Position numbers and translations under genes: made by a program. The notes beneath the pieces were generated by a model, which saw only the letters and a program-made list of their open reading frames with translations, had not been told where the DNA came from and searched no databases. Below are positions 53,471 to 62,454 of a DNA stretch of 64,000 nucleotides, in pieces; position 1 is the first letter of the stretch; each line of letters starts with the position of its first letter. Source of the stretch: Demequina sediminis. GTDB lineage: Bacteria; Actinomycetota; Actinomycetes; Actinomycetales; Demequinaceae. The stretch is from contig NZ_AP027736.1 of the NCBI RefSeq assembly GCF_030296675.1, positions 1,798,001 to 1,862,000 of the forward strand. Reading direction: 5' to 3'.

Positions 53471-54585
53471 CTACGCCCGGTAGGTGCCGCTCATCAGCAC
53501 CGAGCCGCCGTCGACTCCCTTGGCGCCGCGCACCACGTCGGGTCCCACCGGCAGCGCCGGGTCCGTCACCACGGAACCGAGCACCCATGCGGGGACTCCC
53601 GCGGCGCCCGAGGCGGCGATGAGGGAATCGGCATCGGACGGCGAGACCACCGCGACCATTCCGATGCCCATGTTGAGCGTCGACTCGAGGTCGTTCCACG
53701 GCACGGAGCCGGCGGCCTGCACCACGGAGAACACCGCGGGCAGGTCCCACGCGCCGCGGTCGACCGTCGCCGCGAGGCCGCGCGGGAGCACACGCGCGAG
53801 GTTCGCGGCGAGTCCGCCGCCCGTCACATGCGAGAACGCTCGCAACCCAGGAGTCGACGCGGCCAGCGACACGCACAGCTTCGCGTAGATGCGGGTGGGC
53901 TCGAGCAGCTCCTCGCCCACGGTGCGGCCCAGCTCAGGGAGCGATGTCGACAGCGACCAGCCGGCGTGTGCGACCACGGATCGCACCAACGAGTAGCCGT
54001 TCGAGTGCAGTCCCGAGGAGGCCATCGCGACGACCACGTCGCCGGAGCGCACGCGGTCCGGGCCCAACAGCTCGGAGGCCTCGACCACGCCAATCGCGGC
54101 GCCCGCGACGTCGTAGTCGTCCGGCTCCATCACGCCGGGGTGCTCGGCGGTCTCGCCGCCCACGAGCGCCACGCCGGCCATCTCGCAGCCCACGGCGATA
54201 CCGCGCACGATGTCCGCGATCCGTTCGGGCACCACGCGGCCGCACGCGATGTAGTCGGTCATGACCAGAGGCTTGGCGCCGCACACCACGATGTCATCGA
54301 CGACCATCGCGACCAGGTCCTGGCCGATGGTGTCGTGCACGTCGAGGGCTCGGGCGATGACGATCTTGGTGCCTACGCCGTCGGTCGAGGAGGCCAGCAG
54401 CGGGCGCTCGTACGACTTCAGCGCGGAGGCGTCGAACAGCCCGGCGAACGCGCCCACTCCCCGAGCACCTCGGGTCCGTGGGTGCGCGCGACGGCGGACT
54501 TCATGAGCTCGACCGCCTTGTCACCCGCCTCGGTGTCGACGCCAGAGGCGGCGTAGGTGATGCCCTCGGGCGAAGCTGCACTCAC
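53471..54585 (-). CDS. purM: Phosphoribosylformylglycinamidine cyclo-ligase (apparent frameshift at 54459-54462)
   Basis: About 371 aa once one base is added to the C4 run at 54459-54462: GTG 54585 starts [22 protein letters not shown] and HGPEVLGG then continues [24 protein letters not shown]-synthase signatures: [37 protein letters not shown] and [17 protein letters not shown]. Fifth step of purine synthesis, FGAM to AIR. The start overlaps the purF stop (GTGA). Its 3' end faces the DUF559 cassette. Confidence 0.94.
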
Positions 54586-56095
54586 GAACGGACCTCCACG
54601 GGCTGGGAAACGAGCAGGTGGCGAGCGTCAACGGGCGGCTCGACCGGGTAGGTGCCGGTGAAGCACGCGGTGCACAGGCGCGACTCGGCCTGCTCCGTCG
54701 CGGCGAGCATGCCCTCGAGCGAGATATGGCCCAGGGAGTCGGCGCCGATCTGGTCGCGGACCTCGTCGAGGCTGTGGCCCACCGCCGCGAGCTCGTCGCG
54801 CGTCGGGAAGTCGATGCCGTAGAAGCACGGCCACTGCACGGGCGGCGACGAGATCCGCACGTGGACCTCCGCGGCGCCGGCCTCGCGCAGCATCGCGATG
54901 AGCGCGCGCTGCGTGTTGCCACGCACGATCGAGTCGTCGACCACCACGAGGCGCTGCCCCGCGATGACCTCGCGCAGCGGGTTGAGCTTGAGACGGATGC
55001 CCAACTGGCGCAGCGTCTGCGACGGCTGGATGAACGTGCGACCCACATACGAGTTCTTCACGAGCCCCTGGGCGAACGGGATGCCCGAGGCCTGCGCGTA
55101 GCCCACCGCCGCCGGCGTGCCGGACTCGGGCACGGGGATGACAAGATCCGCCTCAACCGGGTGCTCGGCGGCGAGCGTGCGCCCCATGGCGAGGCGCGCC
55201 GCCTGCACCGACCGGCCCGCGATGGTGGTGTCGGGTCGCGCGAGGTACACGTACTCGAAGATGCAGCCCTTCGGGTCGGCCGCGGCGAAGCGCTGCGACC
55301 GCACCCCGGACTCATCGATCACGAGCAGCTCGCCCGGCTCGACCTCGCGCTCGAGGCGCGCACCCACGATGTCGAGCGCCGCGGTCTCCGATGCCACCAC
55401 CCAGCCGCCGCTGGGCAGCGCCCCGTACACGAGCGGCCTGATCCCCTGGGGATCGCGTGCGGCGTACATGCGGTGCTCGTCCATGAAGACGAACGAGAAC
55501 GCGCCGCGCAGCTGCGGGAGCAGGTCGAGAGCGACCTCCTCGAGGCTGTCGAAGCCCGTGGCACCCAGGAGCGCCGTCACGATCGCGGTGTCGGTCCCTT
55601 TGCCGCCGCTCAGGTCGAGGCGCTTGGCCATGCCCTCACGCGAGGCGAGGAGGTCGAGCAGCTCGGGCACGTTCGTGAGATTGCCGTTGTGGCCCAGCGC
55701 GACCGTGCCGTGGGCCGTGGGACCGAGGGTGGGCTGGGCGTTGGCCCACACCGAGGCACCGGTGGTCGAGTAGCGCGTGTGGCCCACCGCCATGTGCCCT
55801 TGGAGTGCCTCCAGCGCGCCCTCGTCGAAGACCTGCGACACGAGTCCCATGTCCTTGAAGACCAGGATGTTGTCGCCGTTCGACGTCGCGATTCCCGCGG
55901 ACTCCTGGCCGCGGTGTTGGAGCGCGTAGAGACCGAAGTAGGCGAGCTTCGCGACCTCCTCGCCCGGCCCGAACACGCCGAACACGCCGCACGCGTCCTG
56001 CGGCGCCTTCTCGCCCGGCATGAGTTCGTGGCCGAGCAGCCCGTCCCCGCCGCGTCGCGGCGTGAGGGGGTGCCGTCGGGGCGGCGAGCGGTCAT
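54582..56095 (-). CDS. purF: Amidophosphoribosyltransferase (apparent frameshift at 56066-56070)
   Basis: About 504 aa. ATG 56095 has a good GGAAGG ribosome site and begins TARRPDGTP; adding one base to the G5 run at 56066-56070 joins it to [27 protein letters not shown]. Class II glutamine amidotransferase with nucleophile Cys in [16 protein letters not shown]; and PRPP-binding motif [13 protein letters not shown]. First committed step of purine synthesis. ATG overlaps the stop of the upstream membrane-protein gene. Confidence 0.95.
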
Positions 56096-56421
56096 CGGTT
56101 ACCTTCCGGACGTGGGGACGATGCTCGATCGAGCCCGCGATCAAGAGACGTGGCGAGGGCGCCGCCCACCAGGGCGCCGATCAGGCCGAGCCCCAGCGTG
56201 AGGACGACGAAGACCATGAAGCGGCCCACGCCGGTCGAGTTCGGCAGGAAGAGCGCCAACAGCATCGACACGAGAATCCCGATCGCCACGCCGGTGCCGA
56301 TGAACCGACCGAACAGCGGTGACCGGCGCACGCGCACCGGGGTCGCCACGGTCTCAAGGTTCTCCGGCACGGGCTGCTCGGAGGAGGCGGTGGCGTTGTC
56401 GTACTCGGGGGCGTCGCTCAC
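56092..56421 (-). CDS. Two-helix membrane protein coupled to purF
   Basis: 109 aa. Acidic N-terminal tail (SDAPEYDNATASSEQPVPEN), then two hydrophobic helices (FIGTGVAIGILVSMLLALFLP and FMVFVVLTLGLGLIGALVGGALA) and a basic end. Its TGA overlaps the corrected purF start (ATGA), supporting both the purF start choice and cotranscription. Function unknown. Confidence 0.72.
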   Translation of the reverse strand: MSDAPEYDNATASSEQPVPENLETVATPVRVRRSPLFGRFIGTGVAIGILVSMLLALFLPNSTGVGRFMVFVVLTLGLGLIGALVGGALATSLDRGLDRASSPRPEGNR

Positions 56422-56520
56422 GGGCCAATTCTAGGCGGTGGCGGCGCGGGGCGGGGACGGCGATCAACGGGGCCGGGAGCCGCTTGGCCCCCGACCCCGC
56501 TCGGTCCCCCTCAATGCCCG

Positions 56521-57453
56521 TCAGCCCTTGGTGGAGCCGGCGAGCAGACCGCGTACGAAGTACCGCTGCAGCGAGAAGAACACGATGAGCGGCACGATGA
56601 TCGAAACGAAGGCGGCCGCGGTGAGCAGTTGCCAGTCGGAGCCGCGGTCGCCCGCGAACTCCGCGAGTCGCTGGGTGAGCGGCGCCGTGCGAACAGTGCC
56701 GCCCGAGAACACCAGCGCGACCAGCAGGTCGTTCCACACCCACAGGAACTGGAAGATCGCGAGCGACGCGATGGCCGGCAGGGACAGCGGCAGAACGATC
56801 TTGGTGAACGTCTGGGTGTGGCTCGAGCCGTCGACCTTGGCGGCCTCCATGATGTCGCGCGGGATCTCCGAGATGAAGTTGTGGAGCAGGAAGATCGCGA
56901 GCGGCAGGCCGAAGATCGTGTGAGCGACCCACACGGCGGCAAACGTGCCGGAGATGTCGATCCAGTCGTAGTTGAAGATGCGCAGCAGCGGGATGAGCGC
57001 CATCTGCAGCGGCACGATCTGCAGGGCGAACACCGCAACGAACATCCACGACGCCCCCTTGAACGGGATCCACGCGAAGGCATACGCGGCCATGAGGGCG
57101 AGCACCAGCGGGAAGATCGTGCCGGGAATCGCGATCACGATCGAGTTCACGAAGTACTGGCCGAGGCTCGCGGAGGAAGCTCCGGACTCGAACAGAATCG
57201 TGTTGTAGTTGTCGAAGGTCCATCCCCAGTTCTCGAAGATGGTCCACCAGCCGGTGGTCTTCACCTCGCGCTCGGGACGGAACGATGAGATCGCGAGGCC
57301 GAAGACCGGGATGGTCCACAGGGTCGCGATGACGATCGCCGCGATGGTGGCGCCGCGCGACGTGAGCCGTGTCTTGACGCGCTTGGCCTTCTTGGGCTCG
57401 GTGGGGGTGAGGTCGGGATCCTCGACGGTCTTGGGGGCGGTGGGCACGGACAT
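56521..57453 (-). CDS. Carbohydrate ABC transporter permease (MalG family)
   Basis: 310 aa, six membrane segments. Binding-protein-dependent transport motif near the end: HNFISEIPRDIMEAAKVDGSSHTQTFTKIVLPLSLP (EAA loop with the conserved Gly). The N terminus is a Lys/Pro-rich cytoplasmic tail. Forms a heterodimer with the MalF-type permease whose stop overlaps this start (TGATG). The ATPase (MsiK-type, usually encoded elsewhere) is not in this unit. Confidence 0.93.
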   Translation of the reverse strand: MSVPTAPKTVEDPDLTPTEPKKAKRVKTRLTSRGATIAAIVIATLWTIPVFGLAISSFRPEREVKTTGWWTIFENWGWTFDNYNTILFESGASSASLGQYFVNSIVIAIPGTIFPLVLALMAAYAFAWIPFKGASWMFVAVFALQIVPLQMALIPLLRIFNYDWIDISGTFAAVWVAHTIFGLPLAIFLLHNFISEIPRDIMEAAKVDGSSHTQTFTKIVLPLSLPAIASLAIFQFLWVWNDLLVALVFSGGTVRTAPLTQRLAEFAGDRGSDWQLLTAAAFVSIIVPLIVFFSLQRYFVRGLLAGSTKG

Positions 57454-58474
57454 CAGCGCGCCTCCTTGTGCTGACGAAGGACTCGGACGTTGTAGATGAT
57501 GATCGGGATCACCATGACGAACAGCACCACCGCGAGCGCGGCACCGATCGACGGCTGACCCAGCCGGAAGGCCCTCGAGTACATCTCGTTGGCGACCACC
57601 GAGGTCTCGAACTGACCACCGGTCATGGTGCGCACGATGTCGAAGACCTTGAGCGTCGCGATGGTGATGGTGGTGACCACGACCACGAGCGATCCGCGGA
57701 TCCACGGCACCGTCACCGACCAGAAGCGCTGCCACGCGCTCGCGCCGTCGAGCGACGCGGCCTCGTGGAGTTCGGCGGGCACCCCTTGATGGCCGCGGAC
57801 AGCACGACCATCGCGAAACCGGTCTGAATCCAGATCATCACGATGATCAGGAAGAACGTGTTCCCGGGTGGGGTGTTGAGGAACTGCTGCGGCTCCTGAC
57901 CGAACCACACGAGCACCTGGTTGAGGAATCCGATTTGGTCGAAGCCCTCGGCGCGGTACTCGTACATGAAGCCCCAGATGATCGACGCGCCCACGAAGGA
58001 GATCGCCATGGGCATGAACACCAGGGACTTGAGGACCTTCTCGCCCTTGGAGCGGTCGATGAAGACCGCATACGCAAGGCCGATGATTGTCGCGCCGAGC
58101 GGCACCAGGATCACCCAGATGATGGTGTTGCGCAGCACCGTCGTCATCACGGGATCCGTGAAGATCGTGACGAAGTTGTCGAAGCCGTTCCAGGTGCCGT
58201 CGTCCGCGGTCATCGACTGGCGGATGGTCTGGATCGCGGGCCACACGAGGCCGAAGATCAGCAGCAACAGGGCGGGGGCCACGAAGAGCCCCAACTGGAT
58301 CGCGTCGCGGCCGCGCTTGGGCGCCTTGTCCGCGAAGAACATCAGCAGGCCGACCACGGCGAGGAAGATCGCGACGGCGATGAGCGCCCCGCCGACCTTC
58401 CCGCCGGACTCGGCCCAGAAATTGTCGGAACGCATCGGCAACTGCAGTGCGGGGGCCATCACCGTCGACAGCAT
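57453..58474 (-). CDS. Carbohydrate ABC transporter permease (MalF family; apparent frameshift at 57782-57785)
   Basis: About 340 aa after adding one base to the C4 run at 57782-57785: MVVLSAAIKG then continues VPAELHEAASLDGASAWQRFWSVTVPWIRG, the EAA loop that docks the ATPase. About seven to eight membrane segments, with a long first loop. AGAGGAG ribosome site before ATG 58474. Preceded by a strong hairpin separating it from the binding-protein gene. Confidence 0.91.
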
Positions 58475-58501
58475 CGTCGACTCCTCTCTCCACGGACGGA
58501 C

Positions 58502-58530
58502 GGTGCCGGTCGGGAGACCCGACCGGCACC
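58502..58530 (-). terminator. Intra-operon attenuator hairpin after sugar-binding protein
   Basis: GGTGCCGGTCGGG (58502-58514), loop AGA, CCCGACCGGCACC (58518-58530): 13 perfect pairs between the binding-protein stop and the first permease start. Same arrangement as at 29272-29305. Confidence 0.7.
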
Positions 58531-58541
58531 GCACTCAGACA

Positions 58542-59909
58542 TCACGGCCAGGTTGCGTCGATCTCCGACGTGACCTGCTCGGTGGTCTTGGTTCCGTTCA
58601 CCCAGTCCACCATGCCGGTCCAGAAGGACGCCGCACCCACGGCCGCGGGCATGAGGTCCGAGGCGTCGAAGCGGAAGATGGTGTCGGGGTTCTGCAGGAT
58701 CTCGACCGCCTGCTGGCCGATCGGCGAGCTGGCGTTGGCGGGGTCGAGTCCCTGGTTGGCGGAGATGACGCCGCCGAGCGAGACGCGGATGTTGGCCCAC
58801 GTGTCCGAGGACATGAAGGTCTGCAGCGCGACCGTGGCGGGGTCGTCGTTGAAGGCGGCCACGAACTCGCCACCACCGGTCACCGCGGCGGGGTCACCCT
58901 CCGCGACGGGCGGGGTGATGAAGGCCCACACGTCGCCGTCCTCGGCAACCGTGGTGCCCTCGGGCCACTGTGCCTCGTAGAACGAGGCCTGGTGGTGCAT
59001 CGAGCAGTTGCCATCGAGGATCGGCAGGCCGCCGTCGTTGAACGACGTCGAGATGATCGACTCCGGTCCGCCGAGTCCGCCGTTGACGTACTCGGGGTTG
59101 AGGGCGATCTCGCCGAACGTGTCGAACGCTCCCTGGATCTCGGGGGAGGCGAAGGGCAGCTCGCCGGCGACCCACTGGTCGTAGGCCTCGGGTCCGGCCT
59201 GGCGAAGGACGATGTCCTCGATCCAGTCCGTGCCCGGCCAACCGGTCGCGTCACCCGACTCGAAGCCGATGCACCACGGACGGTACTGCGTGTTGTCCGC
59301 TCCGTCCGCGGCCATCTGCGCGGTGAGCTCCATCATGGCGTCCCACGTCGTGGGCACCTCATAGCCCTTCTCCGCGAACTCCGAGGGCGAGTACCAGACC
59401 CAGCCCTTGACGGAGGCCATGAGCGGGGCGGCGTAGAAGACGTCGTCGAACGTGCCGTAGCCCTTCCAGCTCTCGGACCAGAACTCGTCGACGTTGGCCT
59501 CGACCGCGTCGGGGGCCTCCATGACGTGTCCCGCCTCGACCAGGCGAGCCAGCAGACCGGGCTGCGGAATGATCGCGATGCCCGGAGGGTCGCCCGCCTC
59601 GACGCGGACGTTGATCTGGGTCTCAAACTCCTGAGTACCCACGTAGTCGACCGTGATGCCGGTGCACTCCTCGAACTGCTCGAAGGACGTCACCAGGTCG
59701 TCGGCCTCGCGTTCCTGGATGGTCGAGTAGACCTGAACGGTCTCGCCCTCGTGCATGCCGTAGTCGGCGTAGTCCTCACAGCCCTCGGCCATGGTTCCGC
59801 CGCCGCCGCTCGTGGACCCGCCCTCGGGGTCGTCGCCACCGGAACATCCGGCGAGCACCAGGCCACCCAGCGCGAGCGCCGTGACCGGGAGGATGAAACG
59901 TCGATTCAT
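58542..59909 (-). CDS. Sugar ABC transporter substrate-binding lipoprotein (alpha-glucoside/AglE-like)
   Basis: 455 aa. Signal peptide with lipobox (ILPVTALALGGLVLAGC, Cys ~22) followed by a Gly/Ser linker. Extracellular solute-binding family 1 features: VQVYSTIQEREADDLVTSFEQ, WSESWKGYGTFDDVFYAAPL, VPTTWDAMMELTAQM and CSMHHQASFYEAQWPEG. The length and the WP-rich sequence fit alpha-glucoside-type binding proteins. Feeds the MalF/MalG permeases downstream. A LacI-type palindrome lies about 105 bp upstream. Confidence 0.92.
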   Translation of the reverse strand: MNRRFILPVTALALGGLVLAGCSGGDDPEGGSTSGGGGTMAEGCEDYADYGMHEGETVQVYSTIQEREADDLVTSFEQFEECTGITVDYVGTQEFETQINVRVEAGDPPGIAIIPQPGLLARLVEAGHVMEAPDAVEANVDEFWSESWKGYGTFDDVFYAAPLMASVKGWVWYSPSEFAEKGYEVPTTWDAMMELTAQMAADGADNTQYRPWCIGFESGDATGWPGTDWIEDIVLRQAGPEAYDQWVAGELPFASPEIQGAFDTFGEIALNPEYVNGGLGGPESIISTSFNDGGLPILDGNCSMHHQASFYEAQWPEGTTVAEDGDVWAFITPPVAEGDPAAVTGGGEFVAAFNDDPATVALQTFMSSDTWANIRVSLGGVISANQGLDPANASSPIGQQAVEILQNPDTIFRFDASDLMPAAVGAASFWTGMVDWVNGTKTTEQVTSEIDATWP

Positions 59910-60013
59910 GTGTACTGCGCCTCCTCGTCGTTGAGAAACGCCCCCGGCACACCGCGGAATGCGATGACCGGGGAGCGGCGCCCGCACCGTGAGGAGTATG
60001 CGTCCTCATCGAC

Positions 60014-60025
60014 GCAAGCGCTTGC
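60014..60025. promoter_or_regulatory. LacI-family operator palindrome upstream of sugar-binding protein
   Basis: Perfect 12-bp palindrome GCAAGCGCTTGC, 105 bp upstream of the binding-protein ATG on the minus strand. This is the classic central-CG operator form for LacI/GalR proteins. No LacI gene is in the adjacent 10 kb, so the regulator may be one of the three at 24-36 kb or elsewhere. Confidence 0.6.
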
Positions 60026-60150
60026 AATCGAACGTAGCCCGGCACGCGCGCGACCCGCAACCGGTGCACCGACTCGCCGCCGAATCGTTACCCGCGTGTG
60101 ACCTGGGGCGATGCGGTCGCACCCGCGCGTGCCGCGCTACGGTGAGCGCC

Positions 60151-60959
60151 ATGGAGTGGCTCGCGTGGTCGGTGGCGGCGGTGAGCGCCGTCGCGGCCGC
60201 CATCCTCGCGGTGGCTCTGGGGCGCTCGCGCCGCCGTGCCGCCGCTGCTGAGCGTCGCCATCGGTCGGACGACTCCGCGGCCATCGCGCTCGCCGCTTCC
60301 AACGAGCGCGCCCGCATCGCGCGCGAGATGCACGACGTCGTCGCGCACACCCTCTCGGTGGTCGTGGCCCAGGCCGACGGCGGCCGCTTCGCCGGTCGCA
60401 CGGATCCCGCGGCGGCACTCACGAGCCTCGACACCATCGCGGACGTCAGCCGTGCCGCTCTCACCGAGATGCGCGCGCTCCTGGGCGTGCTGCGTGAGGG
60501 AGACACCGAGGCCGCGCTGGGTCCGCAGCCCTCGCTCGCGGACATCCCCGCGCTCGTCGCGTCCATCCGCGAGGGCGGCCTCGAGGTCTCGTACATCACC
60601 ACCGGAACCCCCGCCCGCTGCCGATCGGCGCGGGACTGGCGGCCTACCGCATCGTCCAGGAGGCCCTCACGAACGTGCTCAAGCACGCGGGCCCGCACGT
60701 GACGGCGTTCGTCCAGCTGCGCTGGGAGGACGATGCCCTGGTGGTCACGGTGTCCGACGACGGCAGGGGCGCGGCGTCGGTGGGCGACGGCGCCGGTCTG
60801 GGCATCGCGGGCATGGTCGAGCGCGCGACGGTCTTTGGCGGGGCGCTCACCGCGGGCCCGCGCGCCGGCGGCGGCTACCTGGTCCGCGCGCGCCTGCCTC
60901 TCACACCGCGCACGGCGACCACGACCGCACCCGCCACGACCCTCGAGGAGGACGCATGA
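60151..60959 (+). CDS. NarL-family sensor histidine kinase, short form (apparent frameshift at 60608-60612)
   Basis: About 269 aa after adding one C to the C5 run at 60608-60612: VSYITTGTP then continues RPLPIGAGLAAYRIVQEALTNVLKHAGPHV. One N-terminal membrane helix, then the HisKA_3 helix with phospho-acceptor His in IAREMHDVVAHTLSVVV, and the ATPase domain with N-box (EALTNVLKHA) and G-box (VSDDGRGA, GAGLGIAGM). No extracellular sensor domain, shorter than the usual four-helix DesK-like kinases. Its stop overlaps the regulator start. Confidence 0.9.
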
Positions 60960-61621
60960 TCCGGGTCGCGCTGGTCGACGACCAACAGCTCATCCGCGCG
61001 GGCTTCCGCATGGTGATCGACTCCCAGCCGGACATGGAGGTGGTCGCGGAGGCCGGCGACGGGGCGGCCGCCATCGCGACGCTCGCGGCGCTCGACCCGC
61101 CGGCCGACGTCGCGCTCGTCGACGTCCGCATGCCCGGCGTGGACGGCATCGCGGCGTGCGAGGCCCTCACCGCCACGTCTCCCACGAGGGTGATCATCCT
61201 CACCACGTTCGACCTCGACGAGTACGTGGTCGCGGCGATCCGCGTGGGCGCCTCGGGCTTCCTGCTCAAGGACGCCCCTCCCGAGGACCTACTGGCCGCG
61301 GTGCGGACCGTGCACGCGGGCGACGCGGTGATCGCGCCCTCGTCGACCAAGCGGTTGCTCGCGCGGGTCGCCGCGCTTCCCGACCGGCGCGAGGCCGCAG
61401 AGGAGGATGAGCGACTGAGCGCCTTGACGGATCGCGAGCGCGAGGTGCTCACGCTGATGGCACGCGGGCTGTCGAACCAGGAGATCAGGGCGGAGCTGTT
61501 CCTGGCCGAGCCGACCGTCAAGACGCACGTGGGTCGCGTGCTCGCGAAGCTCGGGGCGCGCGACCGCGTGCAGGCCGTGGTGATCGCATACGAGGCCGGG
61601 CTGGTGCGCCCCCACCACTGA
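60956..61621 (+). CDS. NarL/LuxR family response regulator
   Basis: 221 aa. Receiver domain: acidic pair in VALVDDQQLIRAG, phospho-acceptor Asp in VALVDVRMPGVDG, Lys in FLLKDAPPEDLL. C-terminal LuxR HTH: LTDREREVLTLMARGLSNQEIRAELFLAEPTVKTHVGRVLAKLGA. Partner of the upstream kinase (ATGA overlap). Probably controls the ABC exporter genes that follow 80 bp downstream, the usual arrangement. Confidence 0.95.
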   Translation: MIRVALVDDQQLIRAGFRMVIDSQPDMEVVAEAGDGAAAIATLAALDPPADVALVDVRMPGVDGIAACEALTATSPTRVIILTTFDLDEYVVAAIRVGASGFLLKDAPPEDLLAAVRTVHAGDAVIAPSSTKRLLARVAALPDRREAAEEDERLSALTDREREVLTLMARGLSNQEIRAELFLAEPTVKTHVGRVLAKLGARDRVQAVVIAYEAGLVRPHH

Positions 61622-61701
61622 CGCGTCATACCCGGGTATCACCCCAGGTCCATGCCGGGGGACGATGCCCTGCGCGCCCGGGTGCCGATAGTTTCGCTGG
61701 C

Positions 61702-62454
61702 ATGGACATCCCGGAGGACCAGCCGCTCGCGCTGCGAGCGCGCGGGCTGACGAAGGCATACGGACGCGGCGCGGCGCGCGTGGTCGCGGTCGACCACGTG
61801 GACCTCGACGTCCCCTCGGGCGTGCTCACCGCCGTCATGGGGCCGTCGGGCTCGGGAAAGACCACGCTCGTGCACCTGCTCGCGGGGCTCGATCGTCCCG
61901 ACGCCGGTGACGTGTGGGTGGGCGGCGAGCGCATCACGGCGATGCGCGACCGCGAGCTCGCGCGGGTGCGCGGGCGGATCGTCGGATTCGTGTTCCAGGG
62001 CTTCAACCTGTTGCAGACCATGACCGCGCGAGAGAACATCCTGCTCCCCCTGCGCCTCAACGCGCTGCCGCACGACGAGGACTGGCTCGACTCTCTCGTG
62101 ACGATGCTCGGGATCGGGCGCGAGCTCGAGCGGCGCCCGTACGAGATGTCGGGCGGCCAGCAGCAGCGCGTCGCGATCGCCCGCGCGCTCATCACCCGCC
62201 CGCGCATCGTCCTCGCCGACGAACCCACGGGCAACCTCGACACCCATGCGAGCGCCGAGATCCTCGCTCACCTGCGTCAGTCCTGCCGCGAGCTCGGGCA
62301 GTCCGTGGTGATGGTCACGCACGACCCGACCGCGGCGTCCTACGCCGGCCGCGTGCTGCTCTTCGCGGACGGCAAGGTCGCCGGCCACGTCACCGATCCC
62401 ACGCCCGATGCGGTGCTCGCGGGCCTCGACGCGCTCGCGGGGGTCGAGCGGTGA
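61702..62454 (+). CDS. ABC transporter ATP-binding protein (MacB/LolD type)
   Basis: 250 aa. Walker [18 protein letters not shown]-loop region [18 protein letters not shown], signature [15 protein letters not shown], Walker [13 protein letters not shown] and H-loop VMVTHDP. Paired with the FtsX-like permease whose GTG start overlaps this stop (GTGA). Such MacB-type exporters often confer resistance to antimicrobial peptides or export lipids, and follow a two-component system as here. Confidence 0.94.
   Translation: MDIPEDQPLALRARGLTKAYGRGAARVVAVDHVDLDVPSGVLTAVMGPSGSGKTTLVHLLAGLDRPDAGDVWVGGERITAMRDRELARVRGRIVGFVFQGFNLLQTMTARENILLPLRLNALPHDEDWLDSLVTMLGIGRELERRPYEMSGGQQQRVAIARALITRPRIVLADEPTGNLDTHASAEILAHLRQSCRELGQSVVMVTHDPTAASYAGRVLLFADGKVAGHVTDPTPDAVLAGLDALAGVER

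Noticed and set aside
18543-60959. Programmed ribosomal frameshifting or phase variation at the ten homopolymer breaks
   Set aside because: Affected genes include purF, purM, a kinase and unrelated transporters; all are single-base deficits in C/G runs with no slippery-site/stem architecture in common. Sequencing error is far simpler.
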